Counted from the stretch's first letter, positions 7,731-17,257 are shown. The stretch: DNA of 39,622 nt from Caldisericaceae bacterium (GCA_027023025.1 JALVXB010000023.1:1-39622); one strand, 5' to 3'. The notes: generated by a model not told the origin, from the letters alone. Numbers and translations: made by a program.

Positions 7731-9713
7731 ATGGATGAGAAATTCAAATTATTTTCAGACTTTAAGCCTACTGGCGACCAACCAGAGGCAATAGAAAAAT
7801 TAGTAGAGGGAATTAAAAAGGGATATAAGTTCCAGACGCTTCTGGGTGTTACTGGCTCTGGAAAGACTTTTACTATGGCAAATGTAATAGAAAAAGTTCA
7901 GAAACCTACTTTGATTATATCCCATAATAAGACACTTGCGGCTCAATTGTATTCGGAGTTTAAGCATTTTTTTCCGGAGAATGCTGTAAGATATTTTGTT
8001 AGTTATTATGATTTTTATAGGCCTGAGGCATATGTTCCGCAACTTGATTTACACATTGATAAAACTGCTGATGTAAATGAAGATATTGCAAGGTTAAGAC
8101 ATGCGACTGTCCGTGCGCTGCTTGAACGGAGAGATGTGATAGTCGTTGCTTCCGTTTCGTGTATATATGGGTGGGATTCACCAGAGGAGTATAAAGAACA
8201 ACTGCTTACTGTAAAAGTTGGCGAAAAGATAAAAAGAGCGACAATAGCGATAGGGCTTGCTCGTTTGCAGTACGAACGCAACGACTTTGATCTGCGTCCC
8301 GGTAGATTCAGGATGCGCGGCGATGTGATTGATGTATTTCCTAAAGAATCAGAAACTGCAATTCGAATTGAACTTTTTGGCGACGAACTTGATTCTATTA
8401 TTGAATTCGACCCACTTACAGGAAAAATGATTAAAAGCTATTCTTCTTTTACTTTTTTCCCTGCTTCACAATTTTTGACGACGATGGAAAGAATAAAGCG
8501 GTATGCTGACCAGATAAGGGAAGAACTGAAAATGAGAATAGAGTTTTTTAGAAGTAAAGGGCTATTCCTGGAAGCACAAAGAATAGAAGAAAGGACGAAC
8601 TACGATCTTGAAATGCTGGAGCATACAGGTTACTGTCCTGGGATAGAAAATTACTCAAGGTATTTTTCTGGTCGTAAGCCAGGCGAAGAACCTTACACAT
8701 TACTAAACTTTTTTCCTGACGATTTTTTGATGTTTATAGACGAATCGCACATTACTGTGCCTCAAATACGCGCGATGTATCACGGCGACCACCAACGAAA
8801 ACTTACGCTCGTAAAGTACGGATTTAGACTTCCGTCTGCTTTGGATAACAGGCCATTAAGATTTGACGAGTTCTTGAAGCACATTAATCAGTGTATTTTT
8901 GTCTCTGCAACTCCTGCTGATTTTGAAAAAAAAGTAAGTAGCCAGATAGTAGAACAGATTATTCGTCCTACTGGACTTGTGGATCCAGAAGTTGAAGTTC
9001 GGCCTGCCGAAAATCAGGTTGAGGATTTAATGAACGAAATTAAAAAACGGGCTAAGAAAAATGAACGGGTGTTAGTAACCACACTAACTAAAAAACTTGC
9101 AGAGGATTTCGCTATATTCTTAACCGAGCACGGAATAAAAGCCAAATATCTTCATTCAGAAATTAAAACATTAGAGCGTGTAAAAATACTCAAAGCATTG
9201 AGAGAAGGAAGGTTTGATGTACTTGTTGGAGTTAATCTTTTGAGGGAGGGGCTTGATTTACCAGAAGTCTCGCTCGTTGCCATATTGGATGCAGACAAAG
9301 AAGGATTCTTGCGTTCTGAGGTTTCTCTTATTCAAACGATGGGTCGTGCTGCAAGAAATGTATCTGGTAAAGTTATTATGTACGCCTCTGCGATAACAGA
9401 TTCAATGAAGCGGGCAATAGAAGAAACGGAGCGGAGGCATAAAAAACAGATTGCCTACAATAAAGCCCATAATATAAAGCCACAAACGATCAGGAAAGCA
9501 ATTTCGGATTTAATTGACCTTCCGTGGAAGAAGGAAGAAGAATTAGAAGAAACTGGCCTGAAAAATCTCACCGAAGAACAATTCAAAGCCCTTATTATGG
9601 ATCTCACTGAAGAAATGTATTCGAAAGCGGACCTACTGGAATTTGAAGAGGCAGCAAGAATCCGAGATAAGATAGAGAGCCTAAAAGCATTCTACAAGAG
9701 GAGAAAAAAATGA
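7731..9713 (+). CDS. uvrB: Excinuclease ABC subunit B
   Basis: UvrB is the damage-verifying helicase-like subunit of nucleotide excision repair, loaded by UvrA and used by UvrC. The 660-aa product is full length. Walker A is GVTGSGKT (39-46), the beta-hairpin region follows [13 protein letters not shown] (92-104), the DEAD-type box is DESH (337-340), helicase motifs V and VI include [13 protein letters not shown] and QTMGRAARN, and a C-terminal UVR motif lies near 615-650 ([11 protein letters not shown]). ATG 7731 agrees with the family N-terminus ([16 protein letters not shown]), but no clear ribosome site precedes it. Its stop overlaps the patatin-like start. Confidence 0.98.
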   Translation: MDEKFKLFSDFKPTGDQPEAIEKLVEGIKKGYKFQTLLGVTGSGKTFTMANVIEKVQKPTLIISHNKTLAAQLYSEFKHFFPENAVRYFVSYYDFYRPEAYVPQLDLHIDKTADVNEDIARLRHATVRALLERRDVIVVASVSCIYGWDSPEEYKEQLLTVKVGEKIKRATIAIGLARLQYERNDFDLRPGRFRMRGDVIDVFPKESETAIRIELFGDELDSIIEFDPLTGKMIKSYSSFTFFPASQFLTTMERIKRYADQIREELKMRIEFFRSKGLFLEAQRIEERTNYDLEMLEHTGYCPGIENYSRYFSGRKPGEEPYTLLNFFPDDFLMFIDESHITVPQIRAMYHGDHQRKLTLVKYGFRLPSALDNRPLRFDEFLKHINQCIFVSATPADFEKKVSSQIVEQIIRPTGLVDPEVEVRPAENQVEDLMNEIKKRAKKNERVLVTTLTKKLAEDFAIFLTEHGIKAKYLHSEIKTLERVKILKALREGRFDVLVGVNLLREGLDLPEVSLVAILDADKEGFLRSEVSLIQTMGRAARNVSGKVIMYASAITDSMKRAIEETERRHKKQIAYNKAHNIKPQTIRKAISDLIDLPWKKEEELEETGLKNLTEEQFKALIMDLTEEMYSKADLLEFEEAARIRDKIESLKAFYKRRKK

Positions 9714-10510
9714 AAAAAGTTTGTGTTGCATTGGGAAGCGGTGGCCCACGAGGCCTTGCGCACATAGGAGTTTTAAAAGTTCTCAGTCGTTATGGGATTG
9801 ATATAGAGATGGTTGCTGGTTCAAGCATTGGTGCTCTGGTTGGTGGTGCTTATGTGGTGTTTAACTCTGTAGGTAAGGTGGAAGAAATTGCTCTATCTAC
9901 TGATATGAAAATGGTACTTGGGATTTTGTTTGACCCTGCTGTAAACCTTGGATTGGTAAAAGGAAAGAAAGTTAAAAAATTTATTGAAGAAAAACTAGGG
10001 AATCCATTGATAGAAAATTTGCCAAAGCCGTTTTTTCCTGTCGCAACAAATTTTTCTACTGGCGATCCAGTCGTTTTTACGAATGGAAGACTTTCTGACC
10101 TTATAAGGGCAAGTATTTCGATTCCATTTGTATTTCAACCTATAAGGTATAAAGCCATGCTCCTTACTGATGGTGGACTTTCCATGCAAGTTCCAGTTAT
10201 GCCACTAAAAGAACGGGGATGTGAGGTTGTAATTGCAGTAAATCTTGCAGAAAACGCATTTGATAAGAAAGATTACTTTGTTAATGGTTTGGTTCGTTCT
10301 CCTGTAGGAATTTACAAAGTTGCATTTAACTCTATAGGTATACTTGAAATAAACCTGGCTCGCGAAAATTGCAAATATGCGGATGTAGTAATTTCTCCAG
10401 ATGTGAGAAATGTAGGATTGAATAGTTTCTGGAAACCTAAAGATGTAATTGAGCAAGGGGAGATTGCAACTAAAAAAAGCATTGAGAAAATTTTGTCTAT
10501 TATTGAATGA
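9710..10510 (+). CDS. Patatin-like phospholipase (RssA/YchK type)
   Basis: A 266-aa patatin-family serine hydrolase. The oxyanion loop is GSGGPRG (9-15), the nucleophile Ser39 lies in GSSIG (37-41), and the catalytic Asp154 in DGG (154-156) completes the Ser-Asp dyad. The family deacylates phospholipids or other lipid esters. There is no signal peptide, so it should act in the cytoplasm or at the membrane's inner face. ATG 9710 overlaps the uvrB stop by four bases and has AAGAGGAG just upstream, so it is cotranscribed with uvrB. The physiological substrate is unknown. Confidence 0.9.
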   Translation: MKKVCVALGSGGPRGLAHIGVLKVLSRYGIDIEMVAGSSIGALVGGAYVVFNSVGKVEEIALSTDMKMVLGILFDPAVNLGLVKGKKVKKFIEEKLGNPLIENLPKPFFPVATNFSTGDPVVFTNGRLSDLIRASISIPFVFQPIRYKAMLLTDGGLSMQVPVMPLKERGCEVVIAVNLAENAFDKKDYFVNGLVRSPVGIYKVAFNSIGILEINLARENCKYADVVISPDVRNVGLNSFWKPKDVIEQGEIATKKSIEKILSIIE

Positions 10511-10537
10511 TTTTGTAGAGTTTAATTTTAAGTATAC

Positions 10538-10566
10538 TTGATTTTTTCAGGATATTTCGTTACAAT
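10538..10566 (+). promoter_or_regulatory. Promoter of the rpsB operon
   Basis: TTGATT (10538-10543) and TACAAT (10561-10566) are spaced by exactly 17 bases. The predicted transcription start near 10573 gives a leader of about 91 bases before the rpsB start codon. Confidence 0.75.
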
Positions 10567-10572
10567 ACAAAA

Positions 10573-10663
10573 GATAACACACTCTCTGGATTCTACGGAT
10601 GGTGCACTAAGTGTCTCCGAGAAGTTGAAGGAGAGGAGGAGAAAACTATACAGGAGGTATAAC
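10573..10663 (+). promoter_or_regulatory. rpsB 5' leader, possible S2 autoregulatory RNA
   Basis: About 90 bases lie between the predicted start and rpsB, far longer than the other leaders in this window (about 10-30 bases). Possible pairings are ACACT (10579-10583) with AGTGT (10610-10614), or alternatively TCTGGA with TCTCCGAGA around 10616-10622 with a bulged G. A purine tract resembling a ribosome site (10628-10642) precedes the true site AGGAGGT (10652-10658). Ribosomal protein S2 controls its own leader in several bacteria. A match here is inference; the pairings are short. Confidence 0.35.
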
Positions 10664-11443
10664 ATGGCAGTAGTGACTATGAAAGAACTGCTTGAAGCAG
10701 GAGCTCATTTTGGGCATCAAACGAGAAGATGGGATCCGCGTATGAAAGAATACATTTATGCGGAAAGAAACGGAATCCACATTTTCGATCTCAGAATTAC
10801 AGTAAAAAAAGTAGAAGAAGCGTACAATTTTGTTTCCAATCTTTCCAGGCAAGGTGGCAAGATTATTTTTGTAGGTACGAAGAAAGCCGCCCAGGACATT
10901 ATCAGAGAAGAAGCAGAACGCTGTGGTATGTATTATGTCAACCAGCGCTGGGTAGGCGGGCTACTTACAAATTTTGCTACCATCAGGACACGCATTAACA
11001 AACTAAAAGAACTCGAAAAACTTGAAGAGGAAGGTTATCTTGAAACTATTCCCGTAAAGGAAAAAGTAAAAATTCAGAGAGAACTTTCTAAGTTAAGAAA
11101 GTTATTTGAGGGCGTAAAGGATATGACTTCTATTCCGGATGCCGTCTACATTACTGATACTCATAAGGATAGAAGCGCTTTGCTTGAAGCAAGAAAGCTT
11201 CGCATTCCTGTAATTGCTATAGTGGATTCAAATTCTAATCCGGAAGAAGTTGACTATCCGATGCCAGGGAACGACGATGCGATTCGCTCTATCCGTTTGT
11301 TTACATCGATCATCGCAAATGCCGTGATTGAAGGAAGGGAAGGAAGTATTGAGGACGAAAAGGAAAAGAGATCCGAAGAAAATCCAGAAGAAGTCCTCAA
11401 AGAAGAACTTAAAGGTAGTTTAAAAGAAAAATTTCAAGGTTAG
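10664..11443 (+). CDS. rpsB: 30S ribosomal protein S2
   Basis: S2 is a late-assembling 30S protein on the back of the small subunit near S1 and the mRNA exit. The 259-aa product opens with MAVVTMKELLEAGAHFGHQ, followed by RRWDPRMKEYIYAERNGIHI, the classic S2 N-terminus, and carries FVGTKKAAQ, RWVGGLLTNF and PDAVYITDTHKD. The C-terminus is a charged Glu/Lys tail. The start is ATG 10664, five bases after AGGAGGT; the frame is open upstream to 10538, but that stretch contains the promoter. It heads the operon with tsf, the usual pairing. Confidence 0.98.
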   Translation: MAVVTMKELLEAGAHFGHQTRRWDPRMKEYIYAERNGIHIFDLRITVKKVEEAYNFVSNLSRQGGKIIFVGTKKAAQDIIREEAERCGMYYVNQRWVGGLLTNFATIRTRINKLKELEKLEEEGYLETIPVKEKVKIQRELSKLRKLFEGVKDMTSIPDAVYITDTHKDRSALLEARKLRIPVIAIVDSNSNPEEVDYPMPGNDDAIRSIRLFTSIIANAVIEGREGSIEDEKEKRSEENPEEVLKEELKGSLKEKFQG

Positions 11444-11454
11444 AGAGGTGGGAT

Positions 11455-12042
11455 ATGGATTTAGAACTTATTAAAGAATTAAGGGCAAAAACAGGTGCTG
11501 GAATTGTTGATTGTAAAAAGGCACTTGCGGAAGCAAATGGAAACATTGACAAAGCAATTGAGATATTACGAGAAAAGGGGATCGCGAAAGCAGTTAAAAA
11601 AGCAGGTAGAGCAACGAACCAGGGGATTGTTTCTGCTTACATTCATCCTGGTGCCCAGCTTGGAGTACTCATAGAACTCGATTGCGAAACCGATTTTGTT
11701 GCAAGAACAGAAGAGTTCAAAAAACTTGCTAACGAAATTGCATTACAAATAGCAGCAACTGACCCTGATTATGTGGATAGAGAAGAAGTACCCGAAGAAG
11801 TAATCGAAAAAGAGAAGGAAATTTACAGGAAGCAACTCGAAGAACAAAAGAAACCAGCTCACATTATTGACAAAATCATTCAAGGAAAAATCGAAACTTT
11901 CTATAAAGAGCATTGTTTGCTGGACCTTCCCTACATAAGAGATGAAAAAATCACGATAAAAGATCTTATAAAGGAATACATTGCAAAATTCGGTGAAAAC
12001 ATTACGGTAAGGCGTTTTGCACGCTTCAAGGTAGGTGAATAA
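11455..12042 (+). CDS. tsf: Elongation factor Ts (short form)
   Basis: EF-Ts exchanges GDP for GTP on EF-Tu. At 195 aa it is the short Thermus-like form rather than the roughly 280-aa E. coli form. The N-terminal UBA-like domain has LRAKTGAGIVDCKKALAE, and the core has a TDFVARTEEFKKLANEIALQ region carrying the EF-Tu contact. The second core subdomain is largely missing; the C-terminus has the conserved GENITVRRFARFKVGE. GAGGTGGG lies just before ATG 11455. It is 11 bases after rpsB and 3 bases before pyrH. Confidence 0.97.
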   Translation: MDLELIKELRAKTGAGIVDCKKALAEANGNIDKAIEILREKGIAKAVKKAGRATNQGIVSAYIHPGAQLGVLIELDCETDFVARTEEFKKLANEIALQIAATDPDYVDREEVPEEVIEKEKEIYRKQLEEQKKPAHIIDKIIQGKIETFYKEHCLLDLPYIRDEKITIKDLIKEYIAKFGENITVRRFARFKVGE

Positions 12043-12045
12043 TAT

Positions 12046-12759
12046 TTGAATTCTTACAAGCGAGTGCTGCTAAAACTCAGCGGAGAGGCACTGTTAGGCA
12101 AAAAAGAATTCGGAATAGATGTTGATGTATTAAAAGACATTGCCCGCCAGATAAAAGTTTTGCGTGAAAACGGTATCGAAATTGGTATTGTAATTGGTGG
12201 AGGCAATATTTTTAGAGGAAATGAAAGTAAAGAGTTAAAAATTGATAGGGCCACAGCAGACTATATGGGTATGCTTGCTACTGTGATAAATGGTCTTGCC
12301 TTGCAGAGCATGTTAATGAGTTACGGTATAGACGCAAGAGTAATGTCTTCTTTAAGCCTTACACAGGTTGCGGAGCCCTACATACTGGCAAAGGCTATTA
12401 CTCATCTCCAGAAAGGTAGAGTAATTATTTTCGCGGGAGGTACAGGCCTCCCGTTTTTTACGACGGATACGACGGCTGCTTTGCGGGCAATAGAAATTAA
12501 AGCAGACGCCCTATTTAAGGCAACTAAAGTAGATGCAATTTATTCAGCAGACCCTACAAAGGTTAAAAATGCCAAGAAGTATAGTACTATCACTTATACA
12601 GAGTTCCTTGCAAAAAATTTAAAAGCGATGGATTCAACCGCTGTTTCCCTTTGCAGGGATTTTAAAATGCCGATAATTCTTTTTAACATGACGAAAAAAG
12701 ATAATTTAATTAAAGCGGTTTTAGAAAGTGGAATAGGAACTTTTATAAAGGAGGGATAG
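12046..12759 (+). CDS. pyrH: UMP kinase
   Basis: A 237-aa bacterial UMP kinase of the amino-acid-kinase fold, converting UMP to UDP with ATP. Landmarks are LLKLSGEALLG (8-18), VIGGGNIFRG, the UMP site TADYMGMLATVINGLALQ, FAGGTGLPFFTTDTTAALRA and DAIYSADP. Length and motifs are complete. The start is the rare TTG at 12046, three bases after the tsf stop; the protein begins exactly where the family does, and AGGTAGGTG lies upstream. UDP production links it to uppS and cell-wall or lipid carriers in the same operon. Confidence 0.97.
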   Translation: MNSYKRVLLKLSGEALLGKKEFGIDVDVLKDIARQIKVLRENGIEIGIVIGGGNIFRGNESKELKIDRATADYMGMLATVINGLALQSMLMSYGIDARVMSSLSLTQVAEPYILAKAITHLQKGRVIIFAGGTGLPFFTTDTTAALRAIEIKADALFKATKVDAIYSADPTKVKNAKKYSTITYTEFLAKNLKAMDSTAVSLCRDFKMPIILFNMTKKDNLIKAVLESGIGTFIKEG

Positions 12760-12761
12760 TT

Positions 12762-13325
12762 ATGGAAATTGAAAAGAAACTTTACAGTGAAGTAGAAGAA
12801 GAAATGAAAAAGGCAATTGAAGCATTAGAGAGGGATTTTGCCAAGGTGCGTGCGACGCGTATTACTCCGGAGATCCTTGATCCTGTAAAGGTTGAGGCTT
12901 ACGGCACACTTATGCCTTTAAAACAGGTTGCAAATATAACTGCTTCAAAGGGGAGAACACTCACTGTAGAGCCGTGGGATAAGTCACTTCTTAAAGAAGT
13001 AGAGAGGGGAATTCTTAAGGCTAATTTAGGTGTTACTCCGCAAAACGACGGAAGTGCCATCAGGCTTAACTTTCCAAAATTGGATGAAGAAGAAAGAGAA
13101 CGCATAGTTAATCAGGTAAAGAAAATGGCAGAAGAATTCAGAGAAGAAATAAGAAGTATTAGGAGAAGAGCTATTGATAAAGTAAAAGAGTGGGAGAAAA
13201 GCAAAGAGATCTCTGAAGACGATAAATTCAGAATGCAGGATAAAATTCAGGAGATTACTGATAAGTACATTAAGATTATAAACGAACATCTTGAGAGAAA
13301 AACTAAAGAAATTCTTGAGGAGTAA
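12762..13325 (+). CDS. frr: Ribosome recycling factor
   Basis: RRF splits post-termination ribosomes together with EF-G. The 187-aa product is standard length. The three-helix domain begins with the amphipathic N-terminal helix, followed by the conserved FAKVRATRITPEILDPVKVEAYG (domain II hinge) and IRLNFPKLDEEERERIVNQVKK. AAGGAGGG precedes ATG 12762. Its stop shares one base with the uppS start (TAATG), so the two are translationally coupled. Confidence 0.98.
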   Translation: MEIEKKLYSEVEEEMKKAIEALERDFAKVRATRITPEILDPVKVEAYGTLMPLKQVANITASKGRTLTVEPWDKSLLKEVERGILKANLGVTPQNDGSAIRLNFPKLDEEERERIVNQVKKMAEEFREEIRSIRRRAIDKVKEWEKSKEISEDDKFRMQDKIQEITDKYIKIINEHLERKTKEILEE

Positions 13326-14023
13326 TGGAAGATAGTAATACCGTTCCTGTCCATGTGGCTATTATTATGGACGGGAACGGAAGGTGGGCAGAACAGCGTG
13401 GCCTTCCCAGAACTGCAGGACACAAAGAGGGTGTAAAAACCGTAAAACGCATTACGAAGTGTGCTGCAAACGCCGGAGTAAAGTATCTTACGCTGTATGC
13501 TTTCTCTACTGAAAACTGGAAGAGAAGTAGAGAAGAGGTTGATTTTTTGTTTCGTCTTTTTGTCGAGGCAATTAACGGTTACATTGGAGAATTGAAAGAA
13601 AATGGTGTAAGATTAAATTTCATAGGCGATTTTGGCCCTTTACCTTATTTTTTAAAAAAAGCAATGGAACTCTCTAAACGCGAAACGAAGAATAGAAAAA
13701 AAATGATGTTGAATATAGCACTTAATTATGGAGGAAGAAGGGAAATTATCCAGGCAGTAAAAGAGATTTGTAAAGAAAAAATTAATCCAAAAGACATAAA
13801 CGAGGAAATGTTTAAACAATTTTTATATACAAAAGATATGCCAGACCCGGATATGATTGTAAGAACGAGTGGAGAAAAAAGATTAAGTAATTTTCTGCTT
13901 TATCAATCTTCGTATTCTGAATTATTCTTTACTGATACACTATGGCCAGACTTTTCTGAGGAAGAGTTTCTTGCTATACTAAAAGAATTTTCTTTAAGAA
14001 AAAGAAGGTTTGGAAAGGCTTAA
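13325..14023 (+). CDS. uppS: Undecaprenyl diphosphate synthase (cis-prenyltransferase)
   Basis: UppS condenses farnesyl diphosphate with isopentenyl units to make the C55 lipid carrier for peptidoglycan and other envelope polymers. The 232-aa protein has IIMDGNGRWA (14-23, catalytic D16), GHKEG, LYAFSTENWKRS, and the C-terminal IVRTSGEKRLSNFLLYQSSYSE and LWPDF. The frr stop and the dxr start each overlap it by one base. In most genomes cdsA follows uppS; here dxr follows directly. Confidence 0.97.
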   Translation: MEDSNTVPVHVAIIMDGNGRWAEQRGLPRTAGHKEGVKTVKRITKCAANAGVKYLTLYAFSTENWKRSREEVDFLFRLFVEAINGYIGELKENGVRLNFIGDFGPLPYFLKKAMELSKRETKNRKKMMLNIALNYGGRREIIQAVKEICKEKINPKDINEEMFKQFLYTKDMPDPDMIVRTSGEKRLSNFLLYQSSYSELFFTDTLWPDFSEEEFLAILKEFSLRKRRFGKA

Positions 14024-15174
14024 TGAAGAAGCGCATTTTTATTTCCGGTGCAACGGGAGCTCTTGGCAGTGAAGCTATAAAAGTAGTCCGGGATTATTCT
14101 GACCGTCTTGAACTCGTGGGATTTAGTGGACATAAAAATATTCAAAGAGTTTTGGATTTGTGTAGGGAATTTCATCCTCGATTCGTAGGTGTGCATCCAG
14201 ATTTTGTGAAGTATACTTCTGAAAGATGTAACGACGAAAACATTCAAGTATTTGATGTATCAACTGAATTACGAGAAGTTGTTCTTAATACAAATCCTGA
14301 TCTTGCACTGTTTCTTGCTTCTGGAATAACTTCTTTGTCTGCAATTTACGCGGCACTCAAGTACGGAATAAGCGTTGGTATTGGAAACAAAGAATCTATT
14401 ATTGCGGGTGGACACATCATATTTTCTTCAAATTTTTTAGATAAAATCATTCCTGTGGATAGTGAGCCTTCCGCAATATTTCAATGCCTGATTGGCGAGA
14501 AAAAATCTACCGTAAGAAGGCTTATTATTACTGCTTCTGGCGGTCCTTTTTTAAATACGGAAAGTTCAAAGTTACAATTTGTAACGCCGGAAGAAGCACT
14601 AAAACATCCAAATTGGAAAATGGGCAAAAAAATTACAATAGATTCTGCTACTATGGCTAATAAGGCATTTGAGGTAATTGAAGCACACTTTTTATTTGGT
14701 TTGCCGTACGAAAAGATTAATGCGTTGATACATAGAGAGAGTATAATACATTCAATGGTAGAATTTAGTGACGGGAACATTAAGGCACTTTTAAGTCCCA
14801 CGAGAATGTACTATCCTTTACAGTTTGCGATGTTTTATCCTGATAGAATAAAAAATAAAGCAAAGTCATTAGACTTAACGAGTGTTGGAAAATTTACATT
14901 TAAGAATTTGGATACGGGAAAATTCCCTTTATTCCCGTTTATTTTAAGAGTTGCAAAGAACGAGAATAATTTGCCTGCTCTTGTTGCTGCTGATGAAGTT
15001 GCGGTGAAGGCATTTCTGGATAAAAAAATACGCTTTACAGAGATATACACTGTAATGTCCGAAGTTTTTGAGGTGTATACCCCAATGCCTGTTAGTTCTT
15101 TAAAAGAAATAGAAGAAGAATATGAGCGGTCGTTACAGATAACGAATGATGTGGTGAAAAGGAGAGCTTTATGA
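14023..15174 (+). CDS. dxr: 1-Deoxy-D-xylulose-5-phosphate reductoisomerase (divergent)
   Basis: IspC/DXR makes 2-C-methyl-D-erythritol 4-phosphate, the committed MEP-pathway step, using NADPH and Mg2+ or Mn2+. The 383-aa length is normal. The NADPH loop GATGALGSE (9-17), metal site PVDSE (144-148), ITASGGPF (169-176), MGKKITIDSATMANK (200-214) and SIIHSMVEFSDG (240-251) are present. Three sites differ from the family: SEH is SEP (P149), HPQS is HRES (237-240), and the GxPDMRxPI region reads SPTRMYYPL. The position between uppS and rseP-ispG supports the assignment. Confidence 0.9.
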   Translation: MKKRIFISGATGALGSEAIKVVRDYSDRLELVGFSGHKNIQRVLDLCREFHPRFVGVHPDFVKYTSERCNDENIQVFDVSTELREVVLNTNPDLALFLASGITSLSAIYAALKYGISVGIGNKESIIAGGHIIFSSNFLDKIIPVDSEPSAIFQCLIGEKKSTVRRLIITASGGPFLNTESSKLQFVTPEEALKHPNWKMGKKITIDSATMANKAFEVIEAHFLFGLPYEKINALIHRESIIHSMVEFSDGNIKALLSPTRMYYPLQFAMFYPDRIKNKAKSLDLTSVGKFTFKNLDTGKFPLFPFILRVAKNENNLPALVAADEVAVKAFLDKKIRFTEIYTVMSEVFEVYTPMPVSSLKEIEEEYERSLQITNDVVKRRAL

Positions 15175-16196
15175 GTATATTTTGGGAAATTGTAATTGGT
15201 ACATTTGCTATTGGCATACTTGCTTTAGTGCACGAATTAGGCCACTTTGGTGCTGCAAAACTTTCTGGTATTGCAGTAGAAGAACTCAGTGTCGGCTTTG
15301 GTCCTACAATTTATAAGAAAAAAATTGGAGAAACCGTTTACAAAATTGGTGCACTACCAATATTAGGATATGCAAAAATAAAAGGAATGGAAGACAACTT
15401 CGACGCCCCAGATGGATACTATAGTAAAGGCTTTTGGGCGCGGTTCTTTACTATTTTTATGGGGCCTGGAATGAACTTTATTTTAGCAATTCTTATTTTT
15501 GCATTCGTGTTTTCGATCTTTGGAAACCCATTTGTTCCAAGCACACGGATAGGCGGAGTAATTGAGAATTATCCTGCGTATGAAGCGGGGATAAAGACTG
15601 GAGATAAAGTTATCTCGATAAACGATCATAAAATTAAACAATGGAGTGACATTTTAAGTATTGTTCATTCAAGCAATGGCAATCCTATAAAAATCGTTGT
15701 TGAGCGAAATGGTAAAGATCTTACTTTTACCGTTAAGCCTAAAAAAGATCCAAATAGTGGTTCGTGGGTTGTGGGCATATATCCTTCCGGTAAGAAATAT
15801 CCGTTCATAACTGCGATGTGGGAAGGTACCGTTTGGACTGGGAAACTTCTTTACAAAATGACTGTATCTCTTCCTGTATTGTTCACGAGAAAAGGAGTTT
15901 CTTCTATAGTTGGTCCTGTAGGTATTATTGCAATGACTGGACAGGCGGCGTCGGGAGGATTTCTTAATTTACTCTGGTTTGTTGCTTTTATAAGTATTGC
16001 ATTAGGGTTTACTAATTTATTACCCATTCCTGCTTTGGATGGGAGCTGGATAGTTCTTCTATTATGGGAGGCAATTACTCGCAAAAAGATCCCTCCTGAA
16101 AAACAGATGTCCATACAGGGTACGGGTTTTCTAATACTTTTGGGACTTATGGCTGTATTTACGGTTCACGATATCTTGAGGCTGATGGGCAAGTGA
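15171..16196 (+). CDS. rseP: Site-2 zinc metalloprotease RseP
   Basis: An intramembrane protease of family M50B that cleaves anti-sigma factors or other single-span membrane proteins after a first cut. The 341-aa protein has HELGH (21-25) in the first helix, a single PDZ domain around 125-200 (GGVIENYPAYEAGIKTGDKV), and the third metal ligand Asp290 in LPIPALDG. E. coli RseP has two PDZ domains; one is common elsewhere. ATG 15171 overlaps the dxr stop, and its own stop overlaps ispG (GTGA). No anti-sigma factor gene is in this window. Confidence 0.95.
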   Translation: MSIFWEIVIGTFAIGILALVHELGHFGAAKLSGIAVEELSVGFGPTIYKKKIGETVYKIGALPILGYAKIKGMEDNFDAPDGYYSKGFWARFFTIFMGPGMNFILAILIFAFVFSIFGNPFVPSTRIGGVIENYPAYEAGIKTGDKVISINDHKIKQWSDILSIVHSSNGNPIKIVVERNGKDLTFTVKPKKDPNSGSWVVGIYPSGKKYPFITAMWEGTVWTGKLLYKMTVSLPVLFTRKGVSSIVGPVGIIAMTGQAASGGFLNLLWFVAFISIALGFTNLLPIPALDGSWIVLLLWEAITRKKIPPEKQMSIQGTGFLILLGLMAVFTVHDILRLMGK

Positions 16197-17257
16197 GAAG
16201 AAAATCTCGTCCAATTCGAATTGGAACAGTTACAATTGGAAGTGAGTATCCTATCGTCGTCCAATCTATGACAAAAACAGATACGCGTGATGTATCTGCC
16301 ACTGTGAATCAAATCCTTGAATTAGAGGATGCGGGTTGTGAAATCATTCGTGTCGCCGTGCCTGATATGGAGGCTGCAAAAAGTATTTCTGAGATCAAGA
16401 AAAGGATTCACATCCCACTCGTTGCAGATATCCATTTCGATCCAAGGCTTGCAGTGGAATCAATTTTACAAGGTGCGGATAAAATCAGATTAAATCCCTC
16501 TAATATAAGTGATCAAGAGTGGATAAGAAAGATTGCGCGCCTCGCAAAAGAGCGTGAGGTGCCAATTCGGGTTGGTGCAAACTTAGGTTCATTCCGCAAT
16601 CGTCCCGTTAATGTAGTGGATGCATTAGTCAATACTGCTCTTGACGAGATTAGGATTTTGAACGGTGCGGATTTTGATAACATTGTCATTTCTATAAAAA
16701 CTTCGGATGTTCTTACCACAATACGAGCAAATGAAAAGATTGCTTCTATGACTAATTATCCTATTCATCTTGGGGTGACGGAGGCTGGCCCGCTTGAAGA
16801 ATCATTAATTAAAAGTAGTGCAGGAATAGGTTACTTGCTGATGAAAGGCATCGGAGATACGATCCGCTATTCTATTAGTGATGTACCCGTAAAAGAGGTA
16901 GAGGCAGGATTCGCCCTGCTGAAGAGTTTGCACTTGAGGGAGAGTGGCCTTATGATCGTTTCGTGTCCTACATGCGGTCGGTGCGAAATTGATTTATTTT
17001 CTTTAATTAAACGAGTAAAGGCTGATTTTGGAAGAGTTAAAGTCCCGGTGAAGGTTGCCATAATGGGGTGTGTAGTAAACGGTCCGGGTGAAGCACAGGA
17101 TGCAGACATTGGGCTTGCGGGCGGTCGGAAAATGGGTGTTATTTTCAAGAAAGGAAAGATTATAAAGACTGTTAGCGAGAATAAACTTTACGAAGAGTTT
17201 AAAATTGAACTTCAAAAGATAATTGCGGAAAAGAAAAATACTGAAAATGCTGATTAA
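16193..17257 (+). CDS. ispG: 4-Hydroxy-3-methylbut-2-en-1-yl diphosphate synthase
   Basis: IspG is a 4Fe-4S enzyme of the MEP pathway making HMBPP from methylerythritol cyclodiphosphate. The 354-aa protein has the short bacterial form: a TIM barrel (IVVQSMTKTDTRDV near 21-34, ADIHFDPRLA, RVGANLGS) and the C-terminal cluster domain with C258, C261, C293 and E300, matching the known three Cys plus Glu ligands in SCPTCGRC and MGCVVNGPGE. It starts at GTG 16193, overlapping rseP by four bases. It is the last gene of the operon; the next gene converges 13 bases away and I see no hairpin terminator between them. Confidence 0.97.
   Translation: MRRKSRPIRIGTVTIGSEYPIVVQSMTKTDTRDVSATVNQILELEDAGCEIIRVAVPDMEAAKSISEIKKRIHIPLVADIHFDPRLAVESILQGADKIRLNPSNISDQEWIRKIARLAKEREVPIRVGANLGSFRNRPVNVVDALVNTALDEIRILNGADFDNIVISIKTSDVLTTIRANEKIASMTNYPIHLGVTEAGPLEESLIKSSAGIGYLLMKGIGDTIRYSISDVPVKEVEAGFALLKSLHLRESGLMIVSCPTCGRCEIDLFSLIKRVKADFGRVKVPVKVAIMGCVVNGPGEAQDADIGLAGGRKMGVIFKKGKIIKTVSENKLYEEFKIELQKIIAEKKNTENAD

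Noticed and set aside
10599-10610. Tiny ATG-GTG-CAC-TAA frame in the rpsB leader as a regulatory uORF
   Set aside because: It has three codons and no ribosome site in position; likely chance.
10538-10663. N-terminal extension of rpsB to TTG 10538
   Set aside because: The stretch contains the promoter and leader, and S2 begins at the MAVVTMKELLEAG motif after a perfect AGGAGGT.
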